A stretch of 61,246 nucleotides of DNA from Umbribacter vaginalis (GCA_001552935.1 KQ959672.1:1-61246), one strand, 5' to 3'. Shown: positions 43,166 through 52,199, numbered from the stretch's first letter. The notes: a model not told the origin generated them from the sequence alone. Made by a program: numbers and translations.

Positions 43166-44962
43166 ATGACATCATCTTCTACTCGTGTGTCGCAGGCGGG
43201 CGCTTGTGAACGCCGACATCAGCCATTAAACGTGTTGCTGGTAGCAGCATGTGGTTTTGCGTGCATGATTGCCTATAGTCGCATGTTATCTACAGGTTTT
43301 GTAGGGTATCTTATTTCTGGTGGCGCAGCTATATCCGATCCGTATTATGCGCTTCGTGCAATAAGTGAAATTGTTACCTTTGCGCTGTTGTCTTTGATTG
43401 CGTACAATAAGCGCGTTTCGATTAAACCACTTGCCCTTATTGTCTCGATTGCATGCATGATAGGCTCAACTATTGTTATTGCGTGTGCATCTATGGAATC
43501 GTGGGTTGTTGCACCATGTTACGTTATAGCAAGTGTTGCAAATGCTCTTGTAATGTATACGTGGATGTTATTACTGAGCACATTTACCATTCGCTCAATT
43601 GTGGTAAGTGTATTAGGCGGCGTTTTGTTGGCAGCGCCGTTGATGATGGTGCCTGGCTTGGGGCGTGAAATTTGCCTGATAGTTGCTGCCGTTTGTGCAT
43701 TTATTTCAGGAGTAAGCGTGTTGCGTATTGATACTACGCTGCAATGCGCGTGCACTGAAACGAAGCTTCAAGAGGGCGTGTTGCATCGTATTCCCTGGTT
43801 AAGCGTTATTTTGGTACTCTCAAGTGGATTTTTAGGAACGGCGCTCTACGCTATTGCTTACAAGCGTCTTATTACATTAAGCGATGGGGCGAATATAGCA
43901 GTATACGTAATAACGGTGCTGGTAGCGCTTACCATTGTGGTATATCTGATTGTGTGTACACGCGGATGGTCGCATTTTATTGGTTTCCCATCGGTTGTTA
44001 TTTTAGCGCTTGCAATTTTAAGCTCGTGTTTTGTGTCGGATATGTTTGTGCAAACGACGCTTGGTTTGTTGCTGGCATCGGTTTTTTGTTCGCGCTTGCT
44101 GTATTGGATTATTTTTCCTGCTTTGTTTACAACGTTGAAAATCCCTCGTGGCTTTTTAGTTGGCTTGTTGCTTATTTGTGCTAACGGATCGCTTGCGTCG
44201 CTCGTGGGTGGTGCTGTGGGGTCGTTGTTGCCGATGAACGTGCATATTTTAAGCAATGTTGGCTGTGCTATTGCTGTTATCGTTGCGCTTATTTTGGTAG
44301 GTGGCGTCATTTTGTCGCACGAAGTAAGCCTTATCCCGTATCGTATCGACGACATGCCTGAAGCGATCGAGGGCTTCGATGCGGCCGGTGCGCGTCGGAT
44401 GGATGCGATGCAAGGGGCTGATACACGGCAAGAGGCGTATGCACATCAGCAGGCTGATGCATTGCACCAAGAGAATGGAATGCGTCAAGAGAATGCACGT
44501 GAGCAAACGGATGCTTGTCAGGCGGCAAATCGTGCTGGTGCGGATATTGGCGTTGCGAACGGTTATGCCGAACATATTTCTGCTGGTGAAGAACGTGAAA
44601 CTGCTGGTGCTGCTGGCGAGGAAGGCGATGCTGCTAGTTCCTCACACACTGCGTACACTGATACTGCGCATGGTGCTGGCAGCGCGCTAGAAGGGGCACC
44701 TCGCGCTGATGAAACTACCATTTCACTTGAAGAAAAAATGAAACAGCAAATAGATGTGGTGTCGCAGGAGTACGGCCTCACAAAACGCGAAACTGAAGTA
44801 GTATTGCTTACAGCACAGGGTTTTTCATGTGCTTATATCTCGCAGAAATTGGTTGTTTCGAACTCGACAGTACGTTTTCATCAGCAAAATGCCTATCGAA
44901 AACTGGGTGTGCATTCCCGAAACGAGCTTATCGAATTTGTAAACGCCGCACAAAGTGTGTAA
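43166..44962 (+). CDS. Membrane-bound LuxR-family regulator (multi-pass N-terminus)
   Basis: A 598-residue regulator. Residues about 15-390 form some twelve hydrophobic helices, reminiscent of an MFS-like sensory module. A low-complexity linker of about 130 residues, rich in Gln, Ala, Asp and Glu with MDAMQ, ADALHQE, NGMRQE-type repeats, leads to a C-terminal LuxR helix-turn-helix (YGLTKRETEVVLLTAQG, ISQKLVVSNSTVRFHQ). Proteins of this layout are abundant in Eggerthellaceae and often sit next to the respiratory reductases they control. Here it lies 470 bp upstream of the heme operon in the same direction. The ATG at 43166 has a modest AGGTAG site; the upstream ATG at 43106 has none. Confidence 0.85.
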   Translation: MTSSSTRVSQAGACERRHQPLNVLLVAACGFACMIAYSRMLSTGFVGYLISGGAAISDPYYALRAISEIVTFALLSLIAYNKRVSIKPLALIVSIACMIGSTIVIACASMESWVVAPCYVIASVANALVMYTWMLLLSTFTIRSIVVSVLGGVLLAAPLMMVPGLGREICLIVAAVCAFISGVSVLRIDTTLQCACTETKLQEGVLHRIPWLSVILVLSSGFLGTALYAIAYKRLITLSDGANIAVYVITVLVALTIVVYLIVCTRGWSHFIGFPSVVILALAILSSCFVSDMFVQTTLGLLLASVFCSRLLYWIIFPALFTTLKIPRGFLVGLLLICANGSLASLVGGAVGSLLPMNVHILSNVGCAIAVIVALILVGGVILSHEVSLIPYRIDDMPEAIEGFDAAGARRMDAMQGADTRQEAYAHQQADALHQENGMRQENAREQTDACQAANRAGADIGVANGYAEHISAGEERETAGAAGEEGDAASSSHTAYTDTAHGAGSALEGAPRADETTISLEEKMKQQIDVVSQEYGLTKRETEVVLLTAQGFSCAYISQKLVVSNSTVRFHQQNAYRKLGVHSRNELIEFVNAAQSV

Positions 44963-45375
44963 GGCAAGCGTAATGCGACACAAATCCTAACTGCAGAAGT
45001 GCTACGCACGAAGTGGTACGTTACATCTGCGCGTGGCTCTGCTGAAACGTGTGTGCCGCCACGTTCCCGAGTACTCAGCTGCTCCGTTCCTCAATACGCC
45101 CGCTGCGCCGACCCGTTCCTGAGCGTCTTCGCACCTTGGTATCGTGCGCATCCGCACCGCTTCGTTGCGTTCTCCATAAAACACGCATGCTACCTGCAGA
45201 AATTCTATGAGCGGACGGTTCCAGTGTTCGCTACCCTCTCTATTTTCACAGGTTGCCACTCTTCTTTATGCGCTTATCATGCAGTGCAATTATAGCGGCG
45301 TTGGTATAGTTTCTTAAAAAACTAGTACTTTTAACAGTTATAAATATCGCAAACTCTCTTTAGTATACCTATGCG
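44963..45375. other. Intergenic region before the heme operon with GTTCC repeats
   Basis: No gene is supported. CCACGTTCCCGAG (45059), CTCCGTTCC (45079) and ACCCGTTCC (45110) are scattered members of the GTTCCC family. From 45300 on the sequence becomes AT-rich, with TAGTTT and AAACTA arms at 45307-45324, and probably contains the promoter of the heme operon. Confidence 0.4.
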
Positions 45376-45403
45376 CTTATGTATATGCGTTTATATACAT
45401 AAG
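45376..45403. promoter_or_regulatory. 28-bp perfect inverted repeat just upstream of the heme operon
   Basis: Arms CTTATGTATAT (45376-45386) and ATATACATAAG (45393-45403) are perfect 11-bp inverted repeats with a 6-base spacer. The centre is 47 bp before the first start codon (45436). As DNA it would suit a dimeric repressor or activator; as RNA it would form a hairpin in the leader. There is no T-run after it, so it is not a typical terminator. Confidence 0.7.
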
Positions 45404-45435
45404 CAGGGTGGGAATTGCACTTAAAAGGGGAGAGT

Positions 45436-46182
45436 ATGACGTATTGCGGGAAACGTGCGCCGTATCCGCTGTTCATTTACATGGAGGGCAAGCGCGCACT
45501 TGTTGTTGGAGCAGGCAAAGTAGCTGAACGAAAAATTGCTACCTTGCGCGAGTATGGGGCGAGCGTGCATGTTGTTGCTCCTGATGCAACGCCAAAAATT
45601 CAGGAATGGGCGCATGCGCATCTCATTCAGTGGACGCCTCGCGCCTACGAGTCGGGCGATATTTCTGACGCGTTTTTGGTGTTTGCAGCAACGTCATCTA
45701 CCCAGGTCAACAAGCAAGTTTTTCTTGATGCCGAGGCGCATAATTGCCTGTGCAACGTGGTGGACGTGCCCGTGCTATGCAACTGCATTGTGCCGTCGCT
45801 GATGCGTCGCGGCGATTTGCAAATTGCTGTTTCAAGTGGTGGAGCTGCACCAACGGTGGCAAAACACATTCGTCACACGCTTGAGGCTCAGTATCCTGCC
45901 TATTGGGAAGAATATGTGCGCGTGCTGGGAGAGCTGCGCACACTTATTAAACAGCGCGTTGAGGGCGATGCCGTCAATCGTACGCCTTTGTTTGAGGCGG
46001 TCGCGCAGGCAGGCCTTGAAAAGCGCGTTGAACAGGGCGAACAGCTTGATATTTACGCGCTTTACGATGAAATTGTCGCGCCTTTGCTGCATAGTTCTGA
46101 ACGGGGGCATCGTCGTGCGCGTTTTTATGCCGATTCCCAGGATGTGAACTGTGCTAACTCTCAAGAAGGGAGCGCGCGATGA
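45436..46182 (+). CDS. Precorrin-2 dehydrogenase (SirC/Met8/CysG-N type)
   Basis: A 248-residue NAD-dependent enzyme that oxidises precorrin-2 to sirohydrochlorin. The N-terminal Rossmann motif VVGAGKVAERKIATLREYGA is characteristic, as are DAFLVFAATSS, NVVDVPVLCNCIVPSLMRRG and AVSSGGAAPTVAKHIR. Met8-like members also insert iron, so it may double as the chelatase, which is otherwise missing in the operon. The ATG at 45436 follows AAAAGGGGAGAGT. Its stop overlaps the hemA start by four bases, which makes it the first gene of the heme operon. Confidence 0.92.
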   Translation: MTYCGKRAPYPLFIYMEGKRALVVGAGKVAERKIATLREYGASVHVVAPDATPKIQEWAHAHLIQWTPRAYESGDISDAFLVFAATSSTQVNKQVFLDAEAHNCLCNVVDVPVLCNCIVPSLMRRGDLQIAVSSGGAAPTVAKHIRHTLEAQYPAYWEEYVRVLGELRTLIKQRVEGDAVNRTPLFEAVAQAGLEKRVEQGEQLDIYALYDEIVAPLLHSSERGHRRARFYADSQDVNCANSQEGSAR

Positions 46183-47777
46183 GCTTGTTTCTGCTTGGAG
46201 CAAGCTACAAAAGCGCTCCGTTGCCTGTGCGTGAAGCACTTGCTATTACTCCTGATGACGTTACATTATGTGCTGAAGCGCTGTTGCGTGAGCGTGGCAT
46301 CGACGAGGTTGTTATTCTTTCTACCTGTAATCGCACCGAGCTGTACGTGAACGCGCAAACTGATAGGCTTGCTCATCAAGCGCTTGTTGCGTTATGTACC
46401 GCGCGTCTCGTTCAGGCGAAGCGCGGATTTGCCGAATCACCCGCCTGGCTTATTGAAAATTACTGCTACGAAAAGCGTGGCATGGAAGTAGTGTCGCACC
46501 TATTCAGCGTTGTGTGTTCGCTTGACTCCATGGTGCTTGGCGAAGCTCAAATTTTGGGTCAAACGAAGCGCGCCTTCGAGATGGCGGAGCTTCATAAAAC
46601 CTGTTCAGAAGTTCTTTCCCGCCTGTTCAAAACGGCGCTTAGTGTTGGCAAGCGTGCGCGCAGCGAAACTGCCATTGGCTCGGATTGCGTATCGATGTCA
46701 ACCAGCATGATGCATATTGCACGTGAACATTGCAGCGCTCTTCAGGATGCGTCATGTCTGGTGCTGGGAGCAGGGGAAATGGCGCAGTTGTCGCTGCGCT
46801 ACCTGTTGCAAGCGCCCGTGAAAACCATTTATGTGGCGTCACGTCATTATGCGCATGCACAGCAGGTAGTAGAACAGCTGAAAGCAGACATGCGCACATC
46901 AGCTGTGGGAACGGCAGATGCAGAAATGGCAGATGCGGGAACGGACGGCGCGGGAACGCCAACCGCGGGAATGGCAGACGTGGGAACAGACGGCGCGGGA
47001 ACGCGACAATCTACCACCCCCACCGTGTTACAGGCCATCGATTTTGCTGATCGGTACTCGTATATTGCCCAATCGCAGCTGGTAATGAGTATGACACGTG
47101 CATCTTCGTTCATCATTGCTGCCGAAGAGTTGGAAATGGCACGCAATGCGCACCACACTGCTGAAAATCCCACGTCAGACGACCCACTCGTGCTTATCGA
47201 CGCCGCAATTCCGCGCGACATCGACCCCGCGTGCGCGTCGCTGCCAGGCGTTCAGCTATTTGACACGCAGCACGTTCAGCATGTTGTTGATGCGGGGCTG
47301 AGTGCACGTATGGAAGCTGTTGGTGCTGTTGAGAAGCTTATTGAGGAAGCGCAATCTGAGTTTTTGGCGTGGATGCAAGAGCGCAGTGTTACGCCAACCA
47401 TCAAAGAAATGTACGAAAAAGGCAGCGTTGTGGTTGATAGAGAGCTCAAGCGTTGCATCAAATCGTTCGAGAATGCACGCGGTCAGAAGTTGTCGAGCGA
47501 CGAGTGCCAGCTACTTGAGCTGTACGGCGAGGCCATTGTCAAGAAGTTGCTGCATGGACCTACGGCGCGTTTGCGCAAAGAGGCGCACACGAGCGCGTCG
47601 TTTTATTACACAGTGTCGGCGCGCTATTTGTTTGGGCTGGACACTAACCCGCCAGGATCGGGCTGTCCGCATTGCGCGCATCCTACGTGTCTTGAAGGAA
47701 AGGGCTGTTCAAAGCGCCAAAATTGCGAAACCTTGCAGCAGGTGGGCGCACGTTCTGCCGAAGGAGTAGCGCGATGA
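46179..47777 (+). CDS. hemA: Glutamyl-tRNA reductase with repeat insertion and Cys-rich tail
   Basis: A 532-residue HemA, which reduces glutamyl-tRNA to glutamate-1-semialdehyde with NADPH. The catalytic Cys50 is in STCNRTELY; VCSLDSMVLGEAQILGQTKRAF and VLGAGEMAQLSLRYL (NADPH domain) are typical. Family length is about 420-460. Two additions explain the excess: a 35-residue insertion in the NADPH domain (about 243-277) encoded by a 15-bp tandem array, and a C-terminal tail with the cysteine series C496, C499, C504, C510 and C516 in GCPHCAHPTCLEGKGC and KRQNC. The tail could bind metal or heme; this is speculation. Start and stop overlap both neighbours (ATGA). Confidence 0.95.
   Translation: MSLFLLGASYKSAPLPVREALAITPDDVTLCAEALLRERGIDEVVILSTCNRTELYVNAQTDRLAHQALVALCTARLVQAKRGFAESPAWLIENYCYEKRGMEVVSHLFSVVCSLDSMVLGEAQILGQTKRAFEMAELHKTCSEVLSRLFKTALSVGKRARSETAIGSDCVSMSTSMMHIAREHCSALQDASCLVLGAGEMAQLSLRYLLQAPVKTIYVASRHYAHAQQVVEQLKADMRTSAVGTADAEMADAGTDGAGTPTAGMADVGTDGAGTRQSTTPTVLQAIDFADRYSYIAQSQLVMSMTRASSFIIAAEELEMARNAHHTAENPTSDDPLVLIDAAIPRDIDPACASLPGVQLFDTQHVQHVVDAGLSARMEAVGAVEKLIEEAQSEFLAWMQERSVTPTIKEMYEKGSVVVDRELKRCIKSFENARGQKLSSDECQLLELYGEAIVKKLLHGPTARLRKEAHTSASFYYTVSARYLFGLDTNPPGSGCPHCAHPTCLEGKGCSKRQNCETLQQVGARSAEGVAR
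46907..47011 (+). repeat. 15-bp in-frame tandem array inside hemA (GGGAACG type)
   Basis: Seven consecutive 15-bp units begin at 46907, 46922, 46937, 46952, 46967, 46982 and 46997. Most start with GGGAACG and continue GACGGCGC or GCAGATGC. They encode pentapeptides such as GTADA, GTDGA, GTPTA and GMADV in a surface loop of the NADPH domain. Unit divergence shows the array is not brand new. Confidence 0.93.
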
Positions 47778-48856
47778 AGCAAACGCTTATTATTGGCACG
47801 CGCGCAAGCAAGCTGGCGTTATGGCAGTCGAATTATGTAGCTGAACTGCTGAAACAAGTGCATCCGAACCTGGATGTAAGCATGCGCACGTATACGACAC
47901 AAGGCGATCGCATTTTGTCGAAGTCACTTGCGGAACTGGGCGGCAAAGATCTGTTTACCAAGGAGCTTGATCAGGCATTATTGGCGGGCGACGTGGATTT
48001 GTGCATCCATTCGATGAAAGACGTTGCGCGCGTGTTGCCGCAGGGTTTAGGCATTCTTGCTATGCCGAAGCGTGCGGACGCTCGCGACGTGTTGGTGTGC
48101 GGGCCCCGCTTGGCGCATTGCCGCAGTCTTGCCAGCATTCCCGCAGGTGCGCGGCTTGGTACGGGCTCGTTGCGGCGCAGCGCTCAGCTGCGAGCGGCGT
48201 TTCCCTTGGTGCAGCCGCTTGATATGCGCGGCAACGTTGACACGCGCATCGAGAAAGCTTACAGCGATCGCTATGACGGTGCCATTCTGGCTGCTGCGGG
48301 GCTTGAGCGTATTGGCTTGGGAGCGCATATTTCGGCGTATTTGTCGGTTCAGGAAATGGTTCCCGCTGCAGGCCAGGGCGCTATTGGCATTGAAGCGCGC
48401 GTTGATGACGACCGCGTTCGTACGCTGCTTGCGGCCATTAACGATGCAGAAACGATGCGCTGCGTGCAGCTTGAGCGTCGTATTTTGGCAGCGCTTGGTG
48501 GCGATTGCAAAACGCCGATTGGCGTGTATGCGCGTTTCTCGTGCGATGACCAGCGGGAACGTGCGCGCGAGGAACAGCAGGAACGTGTTCGCGATGAGCA
48601 GGCCGCACCCGCGCCCGCACCTGAGCCCGCACCTCTTGGAGATGAACAACTCACACCCGCACCCCTTCACAACGCAAACGTGCAGGTAGATGCCGTGGTT
48701 TTGTCGCTCGATGGCGCGCGCAGGGCGCGTGCTTCGTTTACGGGCGCGTATGCAAACGCGGAAAAAAGTATCATTGACCAGCTTGCATCCCAGGGAGCGT
48801 TCGACATATTGGCGGATGTGGTGCGTGCGTCTTCAACAGGAGGCGCTTGTGAATAA
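47774..48856 (+). CDS. hemC: Porphobilinogen deaminase (hydroxymethylbilane synthase)
   Basis: A 360-residue HemC that polymerises four porphobilinogens. IIGTRASKLALWQSN opens the protein; KDLFTKELDQALL, CIHSMKDV, LGTGSLRRSAQLRA and PAAGQGAIGIEAR follow. The dipyrromethane cofactor Cys245 is in GGDCKTPIGVYA. Domain 3 carries an insertion of about 45 residues rich in Arg/Glu/Gln and then Ala/Pro (REEQQERVRDEQ, APAPAPEPAP), encoded by GGAACGTG-containing repeats. The ATG at 47774 follows AAGGAGTAGCGCG. It overlaps the next gene by eight bases. Confidence 0.95.
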   Translation: MKQTLIIGTRASKLALWQSNYVAELLKQVHPNLDVSMRTYTTQGDRILSKSLAELGGKDLFTKELDQALLAGDVDLCIHSMKDVARVLPQGLGILAMPKRADARDVLVCGPRLAHCRSLASIPAGARLGTGSLRRSAQLRAAFPLVQPLDMRGNVDTRIEKAYSDRYDGAILAAAGLERIGLGAHISAYLSVQEMVPAAGQGAIGIEARVDDDRVRTLLAAINDAETMRCVQLERRILAALGGDCKTPIGVYARFSCDDQRERAREEQQERVRDEQAAPAPAPEPAPLGDEQLTPAPLHNANVQVDAVVLSLDGARRARASFTGAYANAEKSIIDQLASQGAFDILADVVRASSTGGACE

Positions 48857-50786
48857 TCCTACGTTTACACAGAATGCGCCGGCGGTGTATTTGGTTGGCG
48901 CGGGCCCAGGCGATGCGTCGCTGCTGACGATTCGCGCTGCTTACCTGCTGAAACATGCGTCGTGCGTTATTTATGACTATCTGGTTAGTGACGAGATTGT
49001 AGGCATGTGTAATGCGCATGCCGAGTGTATTTTTGTAGGCAAAAAGGGTTTTACTCAGCACGTTACGCAGGATGAAATCAATGCGCTGTTGCTTAAAAAG
49101 GCACGTCAGGCTCAAGATGCGGCTGCGGAAATGTGTGGCAGTGCGGATGCAGCAGCGCGTGGCAGTGCGGCTGCGGAAGCGAGCAATACTTCCACCGCTT
49201 CGCGTTCACTTGAACACGTTCCCAATTACGCCCATGAACAGGCACGTGGATTCGTTTCCCATAGCATCTCTACGGGCGAAAGCGAACCTGCGCTCCATTA
49301 TGCCTTTGAACACGCACAGCGTCCCTACGTGGTGCGCTTGAAAGGCGGCGACCCCTATATTTTCGGGCGCGGCGGCGAAGAAGCGCTCGTTTTGCACCAG
49401 CATGGCATAGCATTTGAGGTGGTGCCAGGCATAACAAGCGGAATTGCGGCGCTGATGTACGCGGGTATCCCCGCCACGCATCGCGGAATTGCTACGTCGG
49501 TAACGTTCGTTACTGGCAACGAAGACCCAAATAAGCAGCAAAGCACCACAAATTGGCAGGCGTTGGCTCGGCTTATCACCAGCGGCTCGAGTGTTGTTCT
49601 GTATATGGGTGTGAAAAATTTGCCGCACATTCAGCGCAGTTTAGCTGCGTATGGCGTTGCGGGAACTACGCCGTGTGCTGCGGTTATGTGGGGAACGTGT
49701 GCGCAGCAAAAATCGTGCGTCACGACACTTGAACAGGCGTTCGACGTGATGCAGCGCAAGGGCATTGGTGCACCGTGCATTATCGTTATCGGTGGCGTTG
49801 CCGCGCTTCACAAGCAGCTGAACTGGTTTGAAAAACGCCCTTTATTTGGGAAAACGGTGCTTATTACGCGTACGCGCACCCATTCGTCGCACATTCGATG
49901 TGCCTTGCAAGAAGCGGGCGCGCGCGTGCTTGAAGTTCCTGCACTGCGCGTTGTTCCACCAACCAACACAGCAGCCTTGCACGAAGCGGTTGCGCGTTTA
50001 GCGTCATACGATTGGGTGGTGTTTACCAGCGCAAATGGTGTGCACGCTTGTTTTGGCGCTCTGCGTGGCTTGCGTGATGAAGTGTATCGTTTGTCTGGCG
50101 AAGCGACAGGTGAAGCGACGGCTGAAGTACATCGTGACGCGCGTAGCTTGCCTGGCGAAGCGCCTCGCGAAGCGACAGGTGAAGCATTTCGCGACACGCA
50201 TAGTTTGACAGGTGAAGTGACAGGTGAAGCACGGTGCGCCGTACGGTGCGATGCGCGTGCGTTCGGCACGGCAAAGGTGGCGGTTATAGGCTCTGCAACT
50301 GCAGAAACGCTTCAGAGCTACGGTATTGTTCCCGATTGTATGCCGCAGGCCTTTGTTGCAGAAAGCCTGGTAGAAGCCTTGCAAGCGGCAGGCGTTCGTC
50401 ACACCTCGAAGGTTCTTATTTTGCGCGCCGAAGAAGCACGCGACACGCTGGTCGAGGGCTTGCGCGCCTTGGGTGCGCAGGTAGATGTTGTAAGCGCGTA
50501 TCGCAGCGAGAAGTGCACCGAGCAGCTAAAACAGGTGTTGAGCTCGGGTGTTTCGATTGACGCGTGCACATTTGCGTCGTCGTCGGCTGTGAAAGCCACC
50601 GTTGATGCGTTAGGCGCCCATGCACAGGCGTTCTTTTCGCAGGTAGACGCGTTTTCAATTGGACCGATAACCACGCGCACCATGCTTGCTCACGACATTA
50701 CGCCAGCTGCTGAGGCGCGCATTTACAACGCGGATGGCCTGGTAGACGCTTTGTGTGCCTATTATTCGCATCACAAGACGCCATGA
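48849..50786 (+). CDS. cobA-hemD: Fused uroporphyrinogen-III C-methyltransferase and uroporphyrinogen-III synthase
   Basis: A 645-residue bifunctional protein. The CobA/SUMT half shows VYLVGAGPGDASLLTIRAA, VVRLKGGDPYIFGRGGEEA, VVPGITSGIAAL and ASVTFVTG-like SVTFVTGNED. The HemD half starts near GKTVLITRTRTHSSHIR and includes DWVVFTSANGVHACF, VAVIGSATAETLQSYGI and FASSSAVKATVDAL. It closes the macrocycle and methylates it to precorrin-2, committing the pathway to siroheme. Both halves contain low-complexity insertions: about 60 residues after KKARQAQDAA in SUMT, and a 57-residue triplicated insertion in HemD. The GTG at 48849 follows AGGAGGC and overlaps hemC. Such fusions are known in clostridia and actinobacteria. 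Confidence 0.94.
   Translation: MNNPTFTQNAPAVYLVGAGPGDASLLTIRAAYLLKHASCVIYDYLVSDEIVGMCNAHAECIFVGKKGFTQHVTQDEINALLLKKARQAQDAAAEMCGSADAAARGSAAAEASNTSTASRSLEHVPNYAHEQARGFVSHSISTGESEPALHYAFEHAQRPYVVRLKGGDPYIFGRGGEEALVLHQHGIAFEVVPGITSGIAALMYAGIPATHRGIATSVTFVTGNEDPNKQQSTTNWQALARLITSGSSVVLYMGVKNLPHIQRSLAAYGVAGTTPCAAVMWGTCAQQKSCVTTLEQAFDVMQRKGIGAPCIIVIGGVAALHKQLNWFEKRPLFGKTVLITRTRTHSSHIRCALQEAGARVLEVPALRVVPPTNTAALHEAVARLASYDWVVFTSANGVHACFGALRGLRDEVYRLSGEATGEATAEVHRDARSLPGEAPREATGEAFRDTHSLTGEVTGEARCAVRCDARAFGTAKVAVIGSATAETLQSYGIVPDCMPQAFVAESLVEALQAAGVRHTSKVLILRAEEARDTLVEGLRALGAQVDVVSAYRSEKCTEQLKQVLSSGVSIDACTFASSSAVKATVDALGAHAQAFFSQVDAFSIGPITTRTMLAHDITPAAEARIYNADGLVDALCAYYSHHKTP
50091..50261 (+). repeat. 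57-bp in-frame tandem repeat, three copies, in the HemD domain
   Basis: Units at 50091-50147, 50148-50204 and 50205-50261 each encode 19 residues of the type LSGEATGEATAEVHRDARS. Inside each unit a 12- or 15-bp GGTGAAGCGAC element is reiterated. The insertion follows GLRDEVYR and precedes the conserved VAVIGSATAETL. Confidence 0.92.
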
Positions 50787-50787
50787 C

Positions 50788-50837
50788 CGTTCGCCAGCGT
50801 TCGTTCGCCAGCGTTCGTTCGTTCACTCGTCCGTTCG
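50788..50837. repeat. 14-bp tandem repeat between cobA-hemD and ahbC
   Basis: CGTTCGCCAGCGTT occurs twice in tandem (50788, 50802) followed by degenerate CGTTCGTTCACTCGTCCGTTCG. It fills part of the 147-bp gap to the ahbC start. Confidence 0.75.
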
Positions 50838-50933
50838 TGGATCCATACCACGCACGTGACCAGCATATATGAGGGAATTTCGCCCGCGTTCGCATTGCTC
50901 CGAACGCGCGCGGAACAAGAGATAGGGGATGTT

Positions 50934-52199
50934 ATGATAGGAATTTCGAAACTGTATTGTGGGGCGGTGGAGCCGTCTGACGTTTTGCGCTACAAGCGTC
51001 TTTCCAACAAGTTGCCAAGCGATTTGCTGCAATTTTCTGTCGATAAAAAGCCAGTTGTGGTGTGGAATTGCACGCGTACGTGCAACTTGAAGTGCATCCA
51101 TTGCTATGCGGGTTCCGACGCGCATCACTACGATCAGCTAAGCACCAGCGAAGCGAAAACGATGATCGACGACCTTGCGCAGTTTGGTGCTCCTGTTCTG
51201 CTGTTTTCGGGCGGCGAGCCCTGCGTTCGCGAAGACTTGTGCGAGCTTATGCATTATGCGAAAGACCGCGGCATGCGCGTTGTTATTTCAACGAACGGCA
51301 CGCTTATAACGCCCCAGCTTGCTAAGGAGTTTGCGAAGGTGGGGCTGTCGTATGTGGGCGTTTCGCTTGATGGCGCGCGCGAAACTCACGATAAGTTCCG
51401 CGGCGTTCCAGGCTCGTTCGACCGTTCGCTTGAAGGTTTGAAGAATGCCCAGGATGCAGGCATAAAAGTGGGCTTGCGCATGACTATCAACAAGCTGAAT
51501 TGGCGTGAAATTGACGATGTGTTCGACGTGATGGAGCAGCGCAATATCAACCGCGCGTGCTTCTATCATTTGGTGTATACCGGCCGCGGGTCGGCGCTTA
51601 TCGATGAAGATTTGAACCACGAAGAAACGCGTGCTGCCGTTCGCAAAATTATGGACAGAACGCGTGCGTGGTTTGAGCGTGGCGGGCGTCCTGAAATTCT
51701 GACGGTTGATAATCATGCCGACGGTCCCTTCGTGTATCTGGAAACTTTGAAAGAAGACCCAGATCGCGCGGCAGAAATTATGCAGTTGTTGCAATGGAAC
51801 CAGGGAAATTCAACGGGCGCGGGTATTGCGTGCGTAAGCTGGGATGGCGAAGTGTACGCCGACCAATTTTGGCGTCATTTTTCGTTCGGGAACGTTAAAA
51901 ATCGTCCGTTTTCGGAAATTTGGAGCGATGTGAGCCGCACGAACGAGCAAAGCGAGCTGATGTTCCGCTTGAAAAATAAGCGTCCGTTTGTGAAAGGCCG
52001 CTGCTCGCAATGTAAGTGGCTTGATATTTGCAACGGCAATTTCCGCGTGCGCGCAGAAGCTGCAACAGGTGATTTGTGGGCAAGTGACCCAGCATGTTAC
52101 TTGACGGATGAAGAAATTGGCCTTGGCTCGGTAACGGGTACGGCACCAGGCGTGCAAGGCGCTCTCGGCAAGCAACTGTGTTCAGCAAGTGAGGTGTAG
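50934..52199 (+). CDS. ahbC: Radical SAM didecarboxysiroheme deacetylase AhbC
   Basis: A 421-residue radical SAM protein matching AhbC, which removes two acetate side chains from 12,18-didecarboxysiroheme to give Fe-coproporphyrin III. The protein opens with MIGISKLYCGAVEPSDVLRY, a characteristic AhbC beginning, and the SAM cluster motif is CTRTCNLKCIHCY (Cx3Cx2C). GGEPCVREDL and STNGTLIT follow. A C-terminal SPASM-like cysteine group (CSQCKWLDICNG, DPACYL) would hold the auxiliary cluster. The ATG at 50934 follows AGGGGATGTT. hemB begins four bases after the stop codon. Confidence 0.93.
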   Translation: MIGISKLYCGAVEPSDVLRYKRLSNKLPSDLLQFSVDKKPVVVWNCTRTCNLKCIHCYAGSDAHHYDQLSTSEAKTMIDDLAQFGAPVLLFSGGEPCVREDLCELMHYAKDRGMRVVISTNGTLITPQLAKEFAKVGLSYVGVSLDGARETHDKFRGVPGSFDRSLEGLKNAQDAGIKVGLRMTINKLNWREIDDVFDVMEQRNINRACFYHLVYTGRGSALIDEDLNHEETRAAVRKIMDRTRAWFERGGRPEILTVDNHADGPFVYLETLKEDPDRAAEIMQLLQWNQGNSTGAGIACVSWDGEVYADQFWRHFSFGNVKNRPFSEIWSDVSRTNEQSELMFRLKNKRPFVKGRCSQCKWLDICNGNFRVRAEAATGDLWASDPACYLTDEEIGLGSVTGTAPGVQGALGKQLCSASEV

